Origin: Mantis religiosa
Taxonomy: Eukaryota; Arthropoda; Insecta; Mantodea; Mantidae
Direction of reading: 5' to 3'
NCBI GenBank assembly: GCA_030765055.1
Contig: CM060951.1
Location: 48,878,791-48,942,790 of the forward strand
DNA: 64,000 bases
The notes beneath the pieces were generated by a model, which worked only from the letters and a program-made list of their open reading frames with translations, did no database searches and had not been told where the DNA came from. This document shows, in pieces, positions 12,478 to 24,235 of the stretch. The position numbers and the translations under genes were made by a program. Position 1 is the first letter of the stretch. Each line of letters starts with the position of its first letter.

Positions 12478-12715
12478 CAATTTATATCCTCCAACGTTAA
12501 GTCATATCAGAAGGTGAATAAATTGTGTGAAATGATGCTCAAATGAGTCCATGGAGCTTAGAGCTTAGAGCTGACATTCGCCTTGAAGGATAAAGGAAAA
12601 CCCTTGAGAAAACCTTATTCATGTAACTCACCCTGACCGAGATTCGAACTCGGGACCTCTTGAACGTGAGTCAGACATGCTACCATCTACACTACCGAGG
12701 TGAGCAATCTTAACT
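12478..12715 (-). repeat. SINE-A, tRNA-derived (B1)
   Basis: Minus-strand copy with the tRNA-like B box reversed near 12,638-12,655 (GAGATTCGAACTCGGGAC). Body and ends match the other SINE-A copies. Confidence 0.8.
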
Positions 12716-12852
12716 TTAAATTTCCCTGGTTCTGACACCAATTCCTTCAATTCTTAAAATATATTTTTACAAATTTCTTCTTCTGCATCACTCATGGTTT
12801 CATAAGAAGAATCATATTGATTCATTAATCAATACTCAAGCTAGATTTACTA

Positions 12853-13088
12853 TTTCAGTTTGATTTATGAGTCACTATGTTTACACTCAAACTTCACTTA
12901 CTTGTTGTATAACTGAAACGTTTTCAGGATCATTTGATCTCATCCTCAGCTGTTTGGTGATCTTGAAAACGTTTCAGTTATACAACAACAAGTAAGTGAA
13001 GTTTGAGTGTAAACATAGTGACTCATAAATCAAACTCAAATATGAAGAATACTTCACTGTTAATAATGCTTCTGCTTTTAATATTTAT
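12853..13088. repeat. Hairpin insertion, 236 bp, 10-bp TSD (B1)
   Basis: Inverted arms of about 75 bp (about 12,858-12,933 and 12,958-13,032), nearly perfect, with a loop of about 25 bp. A 55-bp tail follows. AGATTTACTA flanks it at 12,843-12,852 and 13,089-13,098. Unit B5 has an empty site with a single AGATTTACTA at 53,317. The minus strand of the loop reads CAGCTGAGGATGAGATC...GATCTTGAAAACG, a small hairpin between CTGAGGA and GAAA. Confidence 0.85.
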
Positions 13089-13098
13089 AGATTTACTA

Positions 13099-14662
13099 TG
13101 CTAATTTTAAATTGTTAATTTCTCTTTAACATTTATTTAATAAATTTCAAGAATCTGTTTTCAATGTGTTAGTTTTAAGATTGTCTTAGTTCTGGTATTT
13201 TGGTTGAAGCACTCTTTCTAATCTTTCACTGCTTCCTAATGAAGACTTATTATTATAATTTTGTACTTATGCTGTATTTGCAATTTTCAGAACCTTGTCT
13301 TTCACATCATGTACATTTACAACCATCACTAAACAACTCAACTTATCAAGTCACAAAACCAAATTTTGATAACCATAAAGGAGCTGCTTATGCCAGCTAC
13401 CCAATGATTTTCTATTATTGGCATCTTTTAATTCATAAGTATGCTCAACCAGACAACTCTCAAACTCATTCAAACCTGCAGATAACTAGGTAGACATGTA
13501 ATTGTTACCCATGGTGGTAAACAATAATTAAATAGAATATTCAGTTATTACAAATAAAATGCAGATGTCTCCTGAAAAACACCGCAAAAGTTTAGTACAC
13601 CATACCTTAAGGTAAATTATGAAAGGAAATTAGGTACATTATGAATCAACCAATTTTCAATTGTAAGGTTTTGCACTTCTTTGTATTCTTTATTTAGTTG
13701 ATGAAAATTCTAATCTACATTAACCGTAACTAATGTAAGGTCTTTTACAACAATCTCAGCCTTCTAAATCCATCACTGCCCATATCAAAATTTATATAGT
13801 CCAATGACTGAATTTTATTTTCTCTTCCATGTACCTAGTAGATAGAAGTACTACTTTCCAATCAAAAATACAATATTGAGATTATATAAGAAATCCATGT
13901 TTCGAAGTCTCTATAATTAAAAAATAAATACTTTTTAGAAACAGATCCTTGTGTGTCTGTGTCTAAATCCAAATAATAAATAATATATATATTAAATCTG
14001 AATTTAAATCCAGTATATTTAAAAAACGTGAAACTAAGATTTTCAAGAAAAATTCCTCCAGCCAAACTAACCTTCACATGGAAAATTGTTGAAGATTCTT
14101 AATTTCCTGAAAAATGGCTCGTCCTTTTAATTAAAACACCATATATATGTAAGATATTTAGAAGACAAATAAACTGTACATCATATATTCTCTGTAAATA
14201 TCCTGTAAAATCCTCTTCATTTACAAAGAATTTTGTATAACTGGTATATGCAAAATCTTATACACAGAAAATGTAGAAAATTTTAAGCCACCAATTTATT
14301 TTAAACAACTACAGTCATTTTCATATATTATTGGTTTGAATTTGTCAACTGTTTGTTAATTTTAAGTGTTGTGGCTATTCAGTTGTTTCTCATTATGTTA
14401 CTGAAAGTTTATCAAATTCCAAGGCCTACATTGCAGAAGCTATATAAAAATAAATGATAGTAAAGAAAAACCACGTGAATAGAACACATTTTTTTTTAAG
14501 ATCTTCCAATCCTCAACTACTTGTTTTCCTATATCTCTTGAAGAACTGAGTTTTGGATATGTCCTGAAATGATCAATAAAGACCTTTAATCTCTCATTTT
14601 AAAGTTTATGGTTATAATTAACATGACTTCAGTATCTTTAACATCCTTTGTAAAGTGAAGTA
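13099..14662. other. Unassigned tail of unit B1
   Basis: A+T-rich. At about 13,293-13,437 there is an exon-like stretch with a pyrimidine-rich AG before it, reading HHVHLQPSLNNSTYQV and AAYASYPMIFYYWHL on the plus strand. It is conserved in the other units but I do not recognise it. Near 14,040-14,170 is a diverged copy of the unit's own start (about 8,405-8,540), an old internal duplication. Confidence 0.4.
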
Positions 14663-15119
14663 TTTCATCTTTACCTTCATTAGTAAGTGAAGTATCTTCC
14701 TAAGATGTGACATGAACATTTTAAAGAAAATACCCCAACCCAATCTAACCTTTATGTGGTACTTTTTTTAACATTTTTTATTTCCTCAAAAAATGGCTAT
14801 TAAAATGTCATACATTAAAGATATTTACATGGTAAATAAAACCTGTATTTGAAATTTTCTGGGAATAATGTGTGAGGTCCTGATTCAAAAGGAATAGTGA
14901 ATAACTTGATTTAACTGGTAAAACATTATGCATGTTTGTAGGAATTTAGTAACAGTGACAACCAAATTAATTAAAAAAAAACTATTTAAGGCAAACCAGT
15001 AATATGCACTAAAGCAGATAAGGAGAATAAACTAGCAATTTTGGTAAAAGCAGAACACACAAAGGGCATGGAAGACCTATTAAAGGATAGCAATTTGAAA
15101 AAGTGGAAACCAAACTATT

Positions 15120-15850
15120 AAATTACTGCTTTTAATCTACAAATACAACATTAAAAGGAAGCAAATGAGTCAATAGATAGTACAAAATTTCTAGGGGTAT
15201 GGGTGGATAATAAATTAAAATGGTCGGCTCACATTCAAAAGCTATAACAAAAATTGATTGCAATAACTTATGCTATTACAGTCATTTCAAAAATCATGGA
15301 TTTGAAATCAGTTTTATCTTTATATCATGCATATTCTCAATCTATTCTTAGCTTTGGAATATTATTTTGGGGTAATTCAACAGAAGCAAAATCTATTTTC
15401 AAAATGCATAAACGGGCAATTAGGATAATACTACATGTTAATAAAAGAACCAGTTGTAGACCACTATTTAAGGAATTAAATATATTGCCCCTATCCTGTA
15501 TTTACATATATGAAACATTATGCTACATAAAAACTAATCTCAGGATGTACACAACAAACTAACAGATACATTCTCATGATACCAGAAGAAAAGATAACCT
15601 TCATGTAATCACACATAGCACAAGTTCTTTTGAAAAAAAGTTTTGTTTATATTGGCCTCCAGCTTTATAACAAATAACCCAATTATCTGAAGCAAATACC
15701 TGCACTGTATCAATTTAGGATTTGTCTCAAAAAACTTCTTTCACTCCATTGTTTTTATAGCATAAAGGAATATTATAATTACTATGACAATTAACTTTTT
15801 AAGATATTTTATAAATGTATACACAAAGTCTTTATTTAATATTTTGAGGT
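15120..15850 (+). pseudogene. LINE C-terminal remnant in B2
   Basis: Best-preserved middle part of this LINE family: a frame at 15,254-15,562 reads ITYAITVISKIMDLKSVLSL, then SILSFGILFWGNSTEAKSIF, then RAIRIILHVNKRTSCRPLFK. A stop (TAA) follows the MYTTN residues; the remaining C-terminus is frameshifted. Confidence 0.75.
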
Positions 15851-16309
15851 AATAGCTCAATTTTGTAATTTATATCACATTGATACTAAAATTAAAGGAT
15901 TGCAATGAGTAAGGAATTGTAATGGAGTTCAAAGGAATCTTGTATCTTTGTGAAATGCATGCATGTGCATTTGAGTTGAATAGTTTTACAAAAAGGGATG
16001 GAAGAAAGTGGACTCTTAGCAGAAATTCTCAGTGGTAGCACTTGACTCTGTTTGAATAGGTATTCTTCGGACCTCTAATAATGGCATGACCGGGACAAAT
16101 AATCACAATGGTAAAAATGGTCACAAAGGAGTTTTAGGGTGAATAAAGGGCTTCAAGAAGTGAAAGTCAGTCACATACACGCAGCTGTGCACAGGGAGGA
16201 CAGACAGTACGTGGCGGGCAGGCCATTATGTCTTGGGTGATGGCAGAGCAGAAGCGATGAGAGAAGATACCTGTCGGTTCATATGTAATGACTTAAGTGT
16301 TATCACGTA

Positions 16310-17540
16310 CAAAGCTTCCAACAAACACCAGGCTTGGCCATGGGTAACCCTCTTTCACCATTACTAACTAATCTGTTCATAAGCAATTTGGAAACACACA
16401 TTACTAAAGCCTTTCCACATATTTTAAAATGTTGACATAGATATGTCGACAATGTGTTTGCTATAGTCCCTAGAAGACTAACCGAGGATGCTATAAAGTT
16501 GCTAAACCTACAAGAAAATTCCATAGTTTTCACCAGTGAAGTAGAGCAGGATGAATGGCTACCTTTTCTAGATTTGAAAATCATTAGAACACCAACAGGA
16601 TTAGAATTTGGAATATACAGAACAGTAAACACAATGTTGACAACTACATTAAATGCACAAAGTATAAATATAGTATAAAGTATGAATCGAGTATCAGCTG
16701 AGGATAGGAGCAAGAGCTCTTGAAACATGTCCTGTGAATAAACAGTGTGAGTGAAGCAATGTGTCAATATATTCTCAATTCACTTTTGTACATTAAATGC
16801 AAACCATTCAACTCAGTACAATATCAATATGCAGTATTCCATTGTTTGGTTCACAGATTAATCAACATTCCGCTAACAAAAACAGAATATTAACGGGAGT
16901 ACACTCACATACACCAGGTTGCCGAATTGAACAAATATAACACAAATTTCATCAAAAAATTGATCTACAGACACAAAAGAAACAAAAACTTAAGGGACAT
17001 TACTACGTTAAAAAAAACTAGAAAACCCAAACACCAGATATGGCAAATTTACATTTCATCCAAAATACTTCAAAAAATTTAAAAAGATATTTAGAAGCTT
17101 CAACATAAAATTAGCCCCTCAGAACAAACACAACATCTGCAACTTACTAAACCACCCTCTAAGAAATAGCACACCGAAAACTCAATTATCAGGCATTTAC
17201 CAAATAAGCTGCCAGGATTGTGATAAGATATACATTGGTAAGAACAAAAGGAATCTTGGGAACAAGAATGAAAGAACACTTCAGAAATATTAAATTCAAA
17301 CACATGGACAAGTCGGCCGTAGCACATCACTTTTGGTCTGAGAATCACAACATAAAACAAGAAATAGAACTGATCAAACAGGCAAAGAAACCTCTGGAAC
17401 TACAGATTTGGGAAAACGTATTCATTACGAAGAAACAGGACCTCTTGATGAATTTTGAAATTCCCGCGGTAGATGACGTCATCAGACTTACCAGTCAACC
17501 ACAGAACTGACGATAGGGAATAGGTTCCCAGAAACTAGTC
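16310..17540 (+). pseudogene. Penelope-like element, RT palm plus GIY-YIG (B2)
   Basis: Same element as at 10,011. The RT block is damaged: a stop before RYVDNVFAIV, and the catalytic YVDD reads YVDN near 16,442-16,456. The frame recovers at 16,454 (FAIVPRRLTEDAIKLLN). A 131-bp insertion at 16,658-16,788 interrupts the RT-nuclease linker. The GIY-YIG half (17,190-17,510) reads GTRMKEHFRNIKFKHMDKSA and ends LTSQPQN. Confidence 0.8.
16658..16788. repeat. 131-bp insertion with 13-bp TSD
   Basis: TACATTAAATGCA occurs at 16,645-16,657 and 16,789-16,801; B1, B3 and B4 have one copy and no insert. The insert holds CAGCTGAGGATAGGAGCAAG followed by AGCTCTTGAAACATGTC. CTGAGGA and GAAA bracket a GAGC/GCTC stem, resembling the loop motif of the hairpin insertions. 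Confidence 0.8.
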
Positions 17541-17739
17541 TTCATCAAAAAACTTGTAAGTGGAGAAAAGTATATACAAGGTTGACTCATTTGCCTAATT
17601 TTAGATTAAAATAACTTTTTGTAATAACAATGAGAAGCGTAAGTTACAGCAAGTTGTTGAAATGCTGACTGGAGAATCCTTCTTATACCAACTATCAATA
17701 TATATGAAGCATGTTTGGGAAGTAAGTACCATTTTAGGG

Positions 17740-17890
17740 GGTTGTCGTAACGGCTGATCAACTTTTCTATACCTTCTGCAAAGAAAATTCCTGCCAGTGA
17801 TGATAGCCATGACTCCACAGCATGTTTCACTTCATTGTCAGATCCAAAGTGCTTGAAGTGTAGCTTGCACTTTATCTGCATGAAGATGGT
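17740..17890 (-). pseudogene. Mariner transposase C-terminus (B2)
   Basis: Minus-strand HFGSDNEVKHAVESWLSSLA and FFAEGIEKLISRYD, as at 11,270, but shortened: the last residues and about 90 bp of flank are missing at 17,745. Confidence 0.8.
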
Positions 17891-18841
17891 GCCAAGTCCG
17901 AGCTGTGGGTGATAAAACTGTTCCCATTGAAATTTAAATTTAAAGGTGCATCAATTAATGACACTAAACAACACTTATTTTTAAATTTCCCAGAACACGT
18001 TTTGAAGACTACTTTCAGAATCAGTAATTGTCATAAACATTTTAAATGTGCATAGCAAACAGAAAACATAACATAGAGCAATCCAAATGGTGTCAGTTGA
18101 GAGCCAGTGAAGAAGGAAGACTAGTGAACACTTTTGCAATGCCAATTACAGCACTGTGATGCCGCTAGAATGAAACGGTACAGACTTTCCATACACGCCT
18201 CATATATCTGGTCTTTAGGCAATATAGACTGCCAATAATCGATCATAGTAAAACACTTCTGTGAGACTGTCACAAATTACATAACACAAAATAAAAGACA
18301 TGAATTTTAGTAATCTACACTCTTTTGCCAACATAAAGCTCTGTATACTTTGTTATTACCACATGAAATATCCTACTTACATGTTACCAACTGCTAAGCT
18401 GCATACTTGCATCTGAAGTAAACCTTTTACTGTCACTTGTTAAATTCTAAGAATTCCTCTCTTTATAATTGTCAGAAATATGTATACATGCATATTTGCA
18501 GCTCTGAATGTACTGAATTCCAGGAAGTGGAACCTTGACAAAGTGAATTTCTTACTGACTGATTTTACATGGTCATCTAATTGCCTTAGCTACACTGACT
18601 CAAATATGCTTTTCTTTAATACAGAACTTGACAATCTAATGACTTTGCTGATTAAATTAACACTCTGGCGTCTTACATTGTACACTGATTATAACATACA
18701 GAAATTATTTGTTTCAATTTTTTGTCTATCATTTCTTTACTAAAATAACTAACCTTATCAGTCAATAATTCCAGTATTAAAATGCCCCATTAGATTTAAT
18801 TTATTCACAATAATAAATGAATATAATTGGTGCTCAAATTC

Positions 18842-19075
18842 AATCTCAATTTATATCCTCCAACGTTAAGTCATATCAGACGGTGAATAAATTGGGTGAA
18901 ATGATGCTCAAATGAGTCCATGGAGCTTAGAGTTACCTGACATTCGCCTTGAAGGATAAAGGAAAACCCTTGAGAAAACCTTATTCATGTAACTCACCCT
19001 GACCGAGATTCGAACTCGGGACCTCTTGAACGTGAGTCAGACATGCTACCATCTACACTACCGGGGTGGGCAATC
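18842..19075 (-). repeat. SINE-A, tRNA-derived (B2)
   Basis: Minus-strand copy matching those at 12,478 and 45,935, with the reversed B-box region near 18,998-19,020. Confidence 0.8.
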
Positions 19076-19217
19076 ATAACTTAAATTTCCCCGGTTCTGA
19101 CACAAATTCCTTCAATTCTTACAATATATTTTTACAAATTTCTTCCTCTGCACCGCTCATGGTTTCATAAGAAGAATCATATTGATTCATTAATCAATAC
19201 TCAAGCTAGATTTACTA

Positions 19218-19453
19218 TTTCAGTTTGATTAATGAGCCACTATGTTTACACTCAAACTTCACTTTCTTGTTGTATAACTGAAACGTTTTCAAGATCATTC
19301 GATCTCATCCTCAGCTGTTTGGTGATCCTGAAAACGTTTCAATTATACAACAACAAGTAAGTGAAGTTTGAGTGTAAACATAGTGACTCATAAATCAAAC
19401 TCAAATATGAAGAATACTTCACTGTTAATAATGCTTCTGCTTTTAATATTTAT
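19218..19453. repeat. Hairpin insertion (B2)
   Basis: Same element as at 12,853, at the same site, with AGATTTACTA at 19,208-19,217 and 19,454-19,463. The arms differ by a few substitutions. Confidence 0.85.
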
Positions 19454-19977
19454 AGATTTACTATGCTAATTTTACATTGTTAATTTCTCTTTAACATTTT
19501 TTAATAAATTTCAAGAATCTGTTTTCAATGCGTTAGTTTTAAGATTGTCTTAGTTCTGCTATTTTGGTTGAAGATCTCTTTCTAATCTTTCACTGCTTCC
19601 TAATGAAGACTTATTATTATAATTTTGTACTTATTGTGTATTTGCAATTTTCAGAACCTTGTCTTTCACATCATGTACATTTACAACCATCACTAAACAA
19701 CTAAACTTATCAAGTCACAAAAACCAAATTTTGATAACCATAAAGGAGTTGCTTATGCCAACTACCCAATGATTTTCTATTATTGGCATCTTTTAATTCA
19801 TAAGTATGCTTAACCAGACAACTCCTCAAACTCAGATTCAAACCTGCAGATAACTAGGTAGACATGTAATTGTTACCCATGGTGGTAAACAATAATTAAA
19901 TAGAATATTCAGTTATTACCAATAAAATGCAGGTGTCTCCTGAAAAACACCGCAAAAGTTTAGTACACCATACCTTA

Positions 19978-21018
19978 AAAATATAAGTCATAATAGTTTG
20001 CAAACTGATATAAGCAATGCATTAAATAACTTAGACAAATGGTTCACTGATAATGGTATGAGCTTAAATAAAACAAAAACTAGTATTATACAATTTAAAA
20101 CTGCTGCTAATGCTAATCTGAAACAAGATAATGTAGACAATAATAATAGTTCTACAATAAAGGGTTATAGTAAGATATTAGGAATGCACATAGATGAATG
20201 CTTAAAATGGAATATCCATATTGAACATATAACCAAAAAATTGAATTCGGCCTGCTATAACATGTTATGCCTGACAAATATGATGAATATAGAAACAAAA
20301 AAAAAATTGTATATTACAGCTATTTTCATTCGATCTTGGCCTATGGTATAATATTGTGGGGAAATGCATCGGGATGGGAAACTGTTTTTAAAATTCAAAA
20401 AAAGGTAATACGTATAATGCTACATGCTAACTTTAAAGATTCATGCAAACCACTATTCAAAAAATTAAAAATTCTAACAATGCCCTCAGTATATATGTTA
20501 TAGTTATCCACCTATGTATATAAAAATTATGAGAAATTTATCCAAAAACAAAATCGTCATCATTACGGCACTCGGAAAGAGTCCAGCATAAAATACCCCA
20601 TGCATAGATTAACATTATATGAAAAAACACCCCATTATATGGGTATAAAAATATACAATAAATTACCTCAACGACTCAAAGAAATAAAAACTCTGAAACT
20701 ATTTAATAAAAGTGTAAAAGATCTGTTATTACATAAGACATATTACTCCATACAGGAATTCATGGATGACACAATATCATAACTACTTGTAATTGATAAT
20801 TATTTATTTATTTATATATTATTTGTTATTTATTATTATTTAATATTATTATTTATTATTATTACTTGTAATTGATAATTTATGTACATATACATTAGAA
20901 TTAGTTTTTCTTTTTCTTTCTTTTAAATTTCTTTTATGTATAACTTGACGACTCACCAGTTTACCAGCTAGGCTGACAATGTAAACGTTATGTGACAATA
21001 AAGATTCTATTCTATTCT
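19978..21018 (+). mobile_element. LINE L4, 5'-truncated copy in B2
   Basis: Insertion of 1.04 kb relative to B1 and B4 at CATACCTTAA. It begins inside the RT (NISHNSLQTDISNALNNLDK) just after the YADD box and runs to the C-terminus (YYSIQEFMDDTIS at 20,782). It then has an AT-rich 3' UTR and an AATAAAGATTCTATTCTATT tail. One extra A near 20,300 and a TAG near 20,502 break the frame. Nearly identical to the copy at 21,791-23,311 but in opposite orientation. Confidence 0.85.
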
Positions 21019-21489
21019 TAAGGTAAATTATGAAAGGAAATTAAGTACATTATGAATCAACCAATTTTCAATCATAAGCTTTTGCACTTCTTTGTATTCT
21101 TTATTTAGTTTAAAGAAAATACCCCAACCCAATCTAACCTTTATGTGGTACCTTTTTTAACAATCTTTATTTCCTCAGAAAATGGCTATTAAAATGTCAT
21201 ACATTAAAGATATTTACATGGTAAATAAAACCTGTATTTGAAATTTTCTGGGAATAATGTGTGAAGTCCTGATTCAAAGGGAATAGTGAATAAATTGATT
21301 TAACTGGTAAAACATTATGTGTGTTTGTAGGAATTTAGTAACAGTGACAACCAAATTAATTAAAAAAAACTATTTAAGGCAAACCAGTAATATGCACTAA
21401 AGCAGATAAGGAGAATAAACTAGCAATTTTGGAAAAAGCAAAACACACAAAGGGCATGGAAGACCTATTAAAGGATAGCAATTTGAAAA

Positions 21490-21790
21490 AGTGGAAACCA
21501 ACCTATTAAATTACTGCTTTTAATCTACAAATACAACATTAAAAGGAAGCTAATGAGTCAATAGATAGTACAAAATTTTTAGGGGTATGGGTGGATAATA
21601 ATTTAAAATGGTCGGCTCACATTCAAAAGCTATAACAAAAATTGATTGCAATAACTTATGCTATCACAGTCATTTCAAAAATCATGGATTTGAAATCAGT
21701 TTTATGTTTATATCATGCATATTCTCAATCTATTCTTAGCTTTGGAATATTATTTTGAAGTAATTCAACAGAAGCAAAATCTATTTTATA
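21490..21790 (+). pseudogene. LINE C-terminal remnant in B3, part 1
   Basis: Same LINE C-terminus as at 8,820 (FLGVWVDNNLKWSAHIQKL). It is interrupted at 21,790 by LINE L4 and resumes at about 23,312. Confidence 0.75.
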
Positions 21791-23311
21791 AGAATAGAAT
21801 AGAATAGAATAGAATCTTTATTGTCACATAACGTTTACATTGTCAGCCTAGCTGGTAAACTGGTGAGTCGTCAAGTTATACATAAAAGAAATTTAAAAGA
21901 AAGAAAAAGAAAAACTAATTCTAATGTATATGTACATAAATTATCAATTACAAGTAATAATAATAAATAATAATATGAAATAATAATAAATAACAAATAA
22001 TATATAAATAAATAAATAATTATCAATTACAAGTAGTTATGATATTGTGTCATCCATGAATTCCTGTATGGAGTAATATGTCTTATGTAATAACAGATCT
22101 TTTACACTTTTATTAAATAGTTTCAGAGTTTTTATTTCTTTGAGTCGTTGAGGTAATTTATTGTATATTTTTATACCCATATAATGGGGTGTTTTTTCAT
22201 ATAATGTTAATCTATGCATGGGGTATTTTATGCTGGACTCTTTCCGAGTGCCGTAATGATGACGATTTTGTTTTTGGATAAATTTCTCATAATTTTTATA
22301 TACATAGGTGGATAACTCTAAAATATATACTGAGGGCATTGTTAGAATTTTTAATTTTTTGAATAGTGGTTTGCATGAATCTTTAAAGTTAGCATGTAAC
22401 ATTATACGTATTACCTTTTTTTGAATTTTAAAAACAGTTTCCCATCCCGATGCATTTCCCCACAATATTATACCATAGGCCAAGATCGAATGAAAATAGC
22501 TGTAATATACAATTTTTTTTGTTTCTATATTCATCATATTTGTCAGGCATAACATGTTATAGCAGGCCGAATTCAATTTTTTGGTTATATGTTCAATATG
22601 GATATTCCATTTTAAGCATTCATCTATGTGCATTCCTAATATCTTACTATAACCCTTTATTGTAGAACTATTATTATTGTCTACATTATCTTGTTTCAGA
22701 TTAGCATTAGCAACAGTTTTAAATTGTATAATACTAGTTTTTGTTTTATTTAAGCTCATACCATTATCAGTGAACCATTTGTCTAAGTTATTTAATGCAT
22801 TGCTTATATCAGTTTGCAAACTATTATGACTTATATTTTGTAGAATAACTGATGTGTCATCTGCATACAATATTGGATACCCATTTATACTTTGAGGTAA
22901 ATCGTTAGTGTAAAGTATATAAAGCAGAGGACCTAGCACAGAGCCTTGCGGTACACCACTGGTATTTTCTCTCCATTTTGATTTATAAATTCCAATGCTA
23001 CATTTACTAATTACACTTTGTTTGCGATTGGACAGGTATGAATGAAACCACTTTAAGTTTTGATCTTTTATATTATAATATTCAAGTTTTTTTAAAAGAA
23101 TTTGATGACTTACGCAGTCAAAAGCCTTCGAAATGTCACACATTATTGCAGCAGTATTTTTTTGTAAATCTAAATTTAGTGCTATTTCATTTACTAATGT
23201 GGTTACAGCTGTAATTGTTGATAAATTTTTTCTAAAACCATGTTGGCAATCATTTAATATTTTATTTTTTTCCAAAAAAGCTTTTAGTCTAACATATACT
23301 AATTTTTCTAA
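21791..23311 (-). mobile_element. LINE L4 with open RT frame, B3 insertion
   Basis: Minus-strand, 5'-truncated non-LTR retrotransposon. From 23,275 to 22,037 one uninterrupted frame of 412 codons covers the RT: NDCQHGFRKNLSTITAVTTL (fingers), MCDISKAFDCVSH (motif A), SGVPQGSVLGPLLYILYTND, YADDTSVI (catalytic, near 22,860), then LKILGMHIDECLKW and WGNASGWETVFKIQKK. It ends YYSIQEFMDDTIS. The endonuclease and RT start are missing and the first Met is not the native start. The tail is a repeated TATTC motif at 21,791-21,815. It entered the older LINE remnant at CTATTTTATA, the form seen empty in B4. The open frame implies recent insertion. Jockey/CR1-like placement is tentative. Confidence 0.9.
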
Positions 23312-23790
23312 TATAAAATGCGTAAACGGGCAATTAGGATAATACTACATGTTAATAAAAGAACCAGTTGTAGACCACTATTAAAGGAATTAAGTATATT
23401 GCCCCTAGCCTGTATTTACATATATGAAACATTATGCTACATAAAAACTAATCTCAGGATGTACACAACAAACTAACAGATACATTCTCATATCAGAAGA
23501 AAAGATAACCTTCATATAATCACACATAGCACAAGTTCTTTTGAAAAAAAGTTTTGTTTATATTGGCCTCCAGCTTTATAACAAATAACCCAATTATCTG
23601 AAGCAAATACCTGCACTGTATCAATTTAGGATTTGTCTCAAAAAACTTCTTGCACTCCATTGTTTTTATAGCATAAAGGAATATTATAATTACTATGACA
23701 ATTAACTTTTTAAGATATTTTATAAATGTATACACAAAGTCTTTATTTAATATTTTGAGGTAATAGCTCAATTTTGTAATTTATATCACA
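23312..23790 (+). pseudogene. LINE C-terminal remnant in B3, part 2
   Basis: Continuation of the fragment at 21,490 after the L4 insertion: RAIRIILHVNKRTSCRPL then the frameshifted C-terminus. B3 lacks a few bases at ATATCAGAAG relative to B2. Confidence 0.7.
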
Positions 23791-24235
23791 TTGATACTAA
23801 AATTAAAGGATTTCAATGAGTAAGGAATTGTAATGGAGTTCAAAGGAATCTTGTATCTTTGTGAAATGCATGCATGTGCATTTGAGTTGAATACTTTTAA
23901 CAAAAAGGGACGCAAGAAAGCGGATTCTTAGCAGAAATTCTCAGTGGGTAGCACTTGACTCTGTTTGAATAGGTATTCTTCGGACCTCTAATAATGGTAT
24001 GACCGGGACTAATAATCACAATGGTAAAAATGGTCACAAAGGAGTTTTAGGGTGAATAAAGGGCTTTAAGAAGTGAAAGTCAGACACATACTCACAGCTG
24101 TGCACAGGCAGGACAGACAGTACGTGGCGGGCAGGCCATTATGTCTTGCGTGATGGCAGAGCAGAAGCGATGAGAAAAGATACCTGTCGGTTCATGTGTA
24201 ATGACTTAAGTGTTATCAGGTACAAAGCTTCCAAC

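Larger units (their letters stand above)
8360..14662. repeat. Tandem unit B1 (6.3 kb)
   Basis: First of five copies of a 6-7 kb unit that starts at TTTCATCTTTACC and ends at GTAAAGTGAAGTAT. In order it contains a PLE RT start, LINE C-terminus, PLE RT and GIY-YIG region, mariner C-terminus (minus), SINE-A (minus), a hairpin insertion, and an unassigned 1.5-kb tail with the PAGR1-intron-type edge. It shares with B2 and B4 a deletion of about 1.16 kb at 11,640 relative to B3 and B5. Confidence 0.9.
14663..21110. repeat. Tandem unit B2 (6.4 kb with insertions)
   Basis: Copy of unit B. It carries two extra insertions, 131 bp at 16,658 and a 1.04-kb LINE at 19,978. It lacks about 1 kb of the unit tail: at 21,110 the sequence passes from TTTATTTAGTT straight to the TAAAGAAAATACC of B3. 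Confidence 0.9.
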
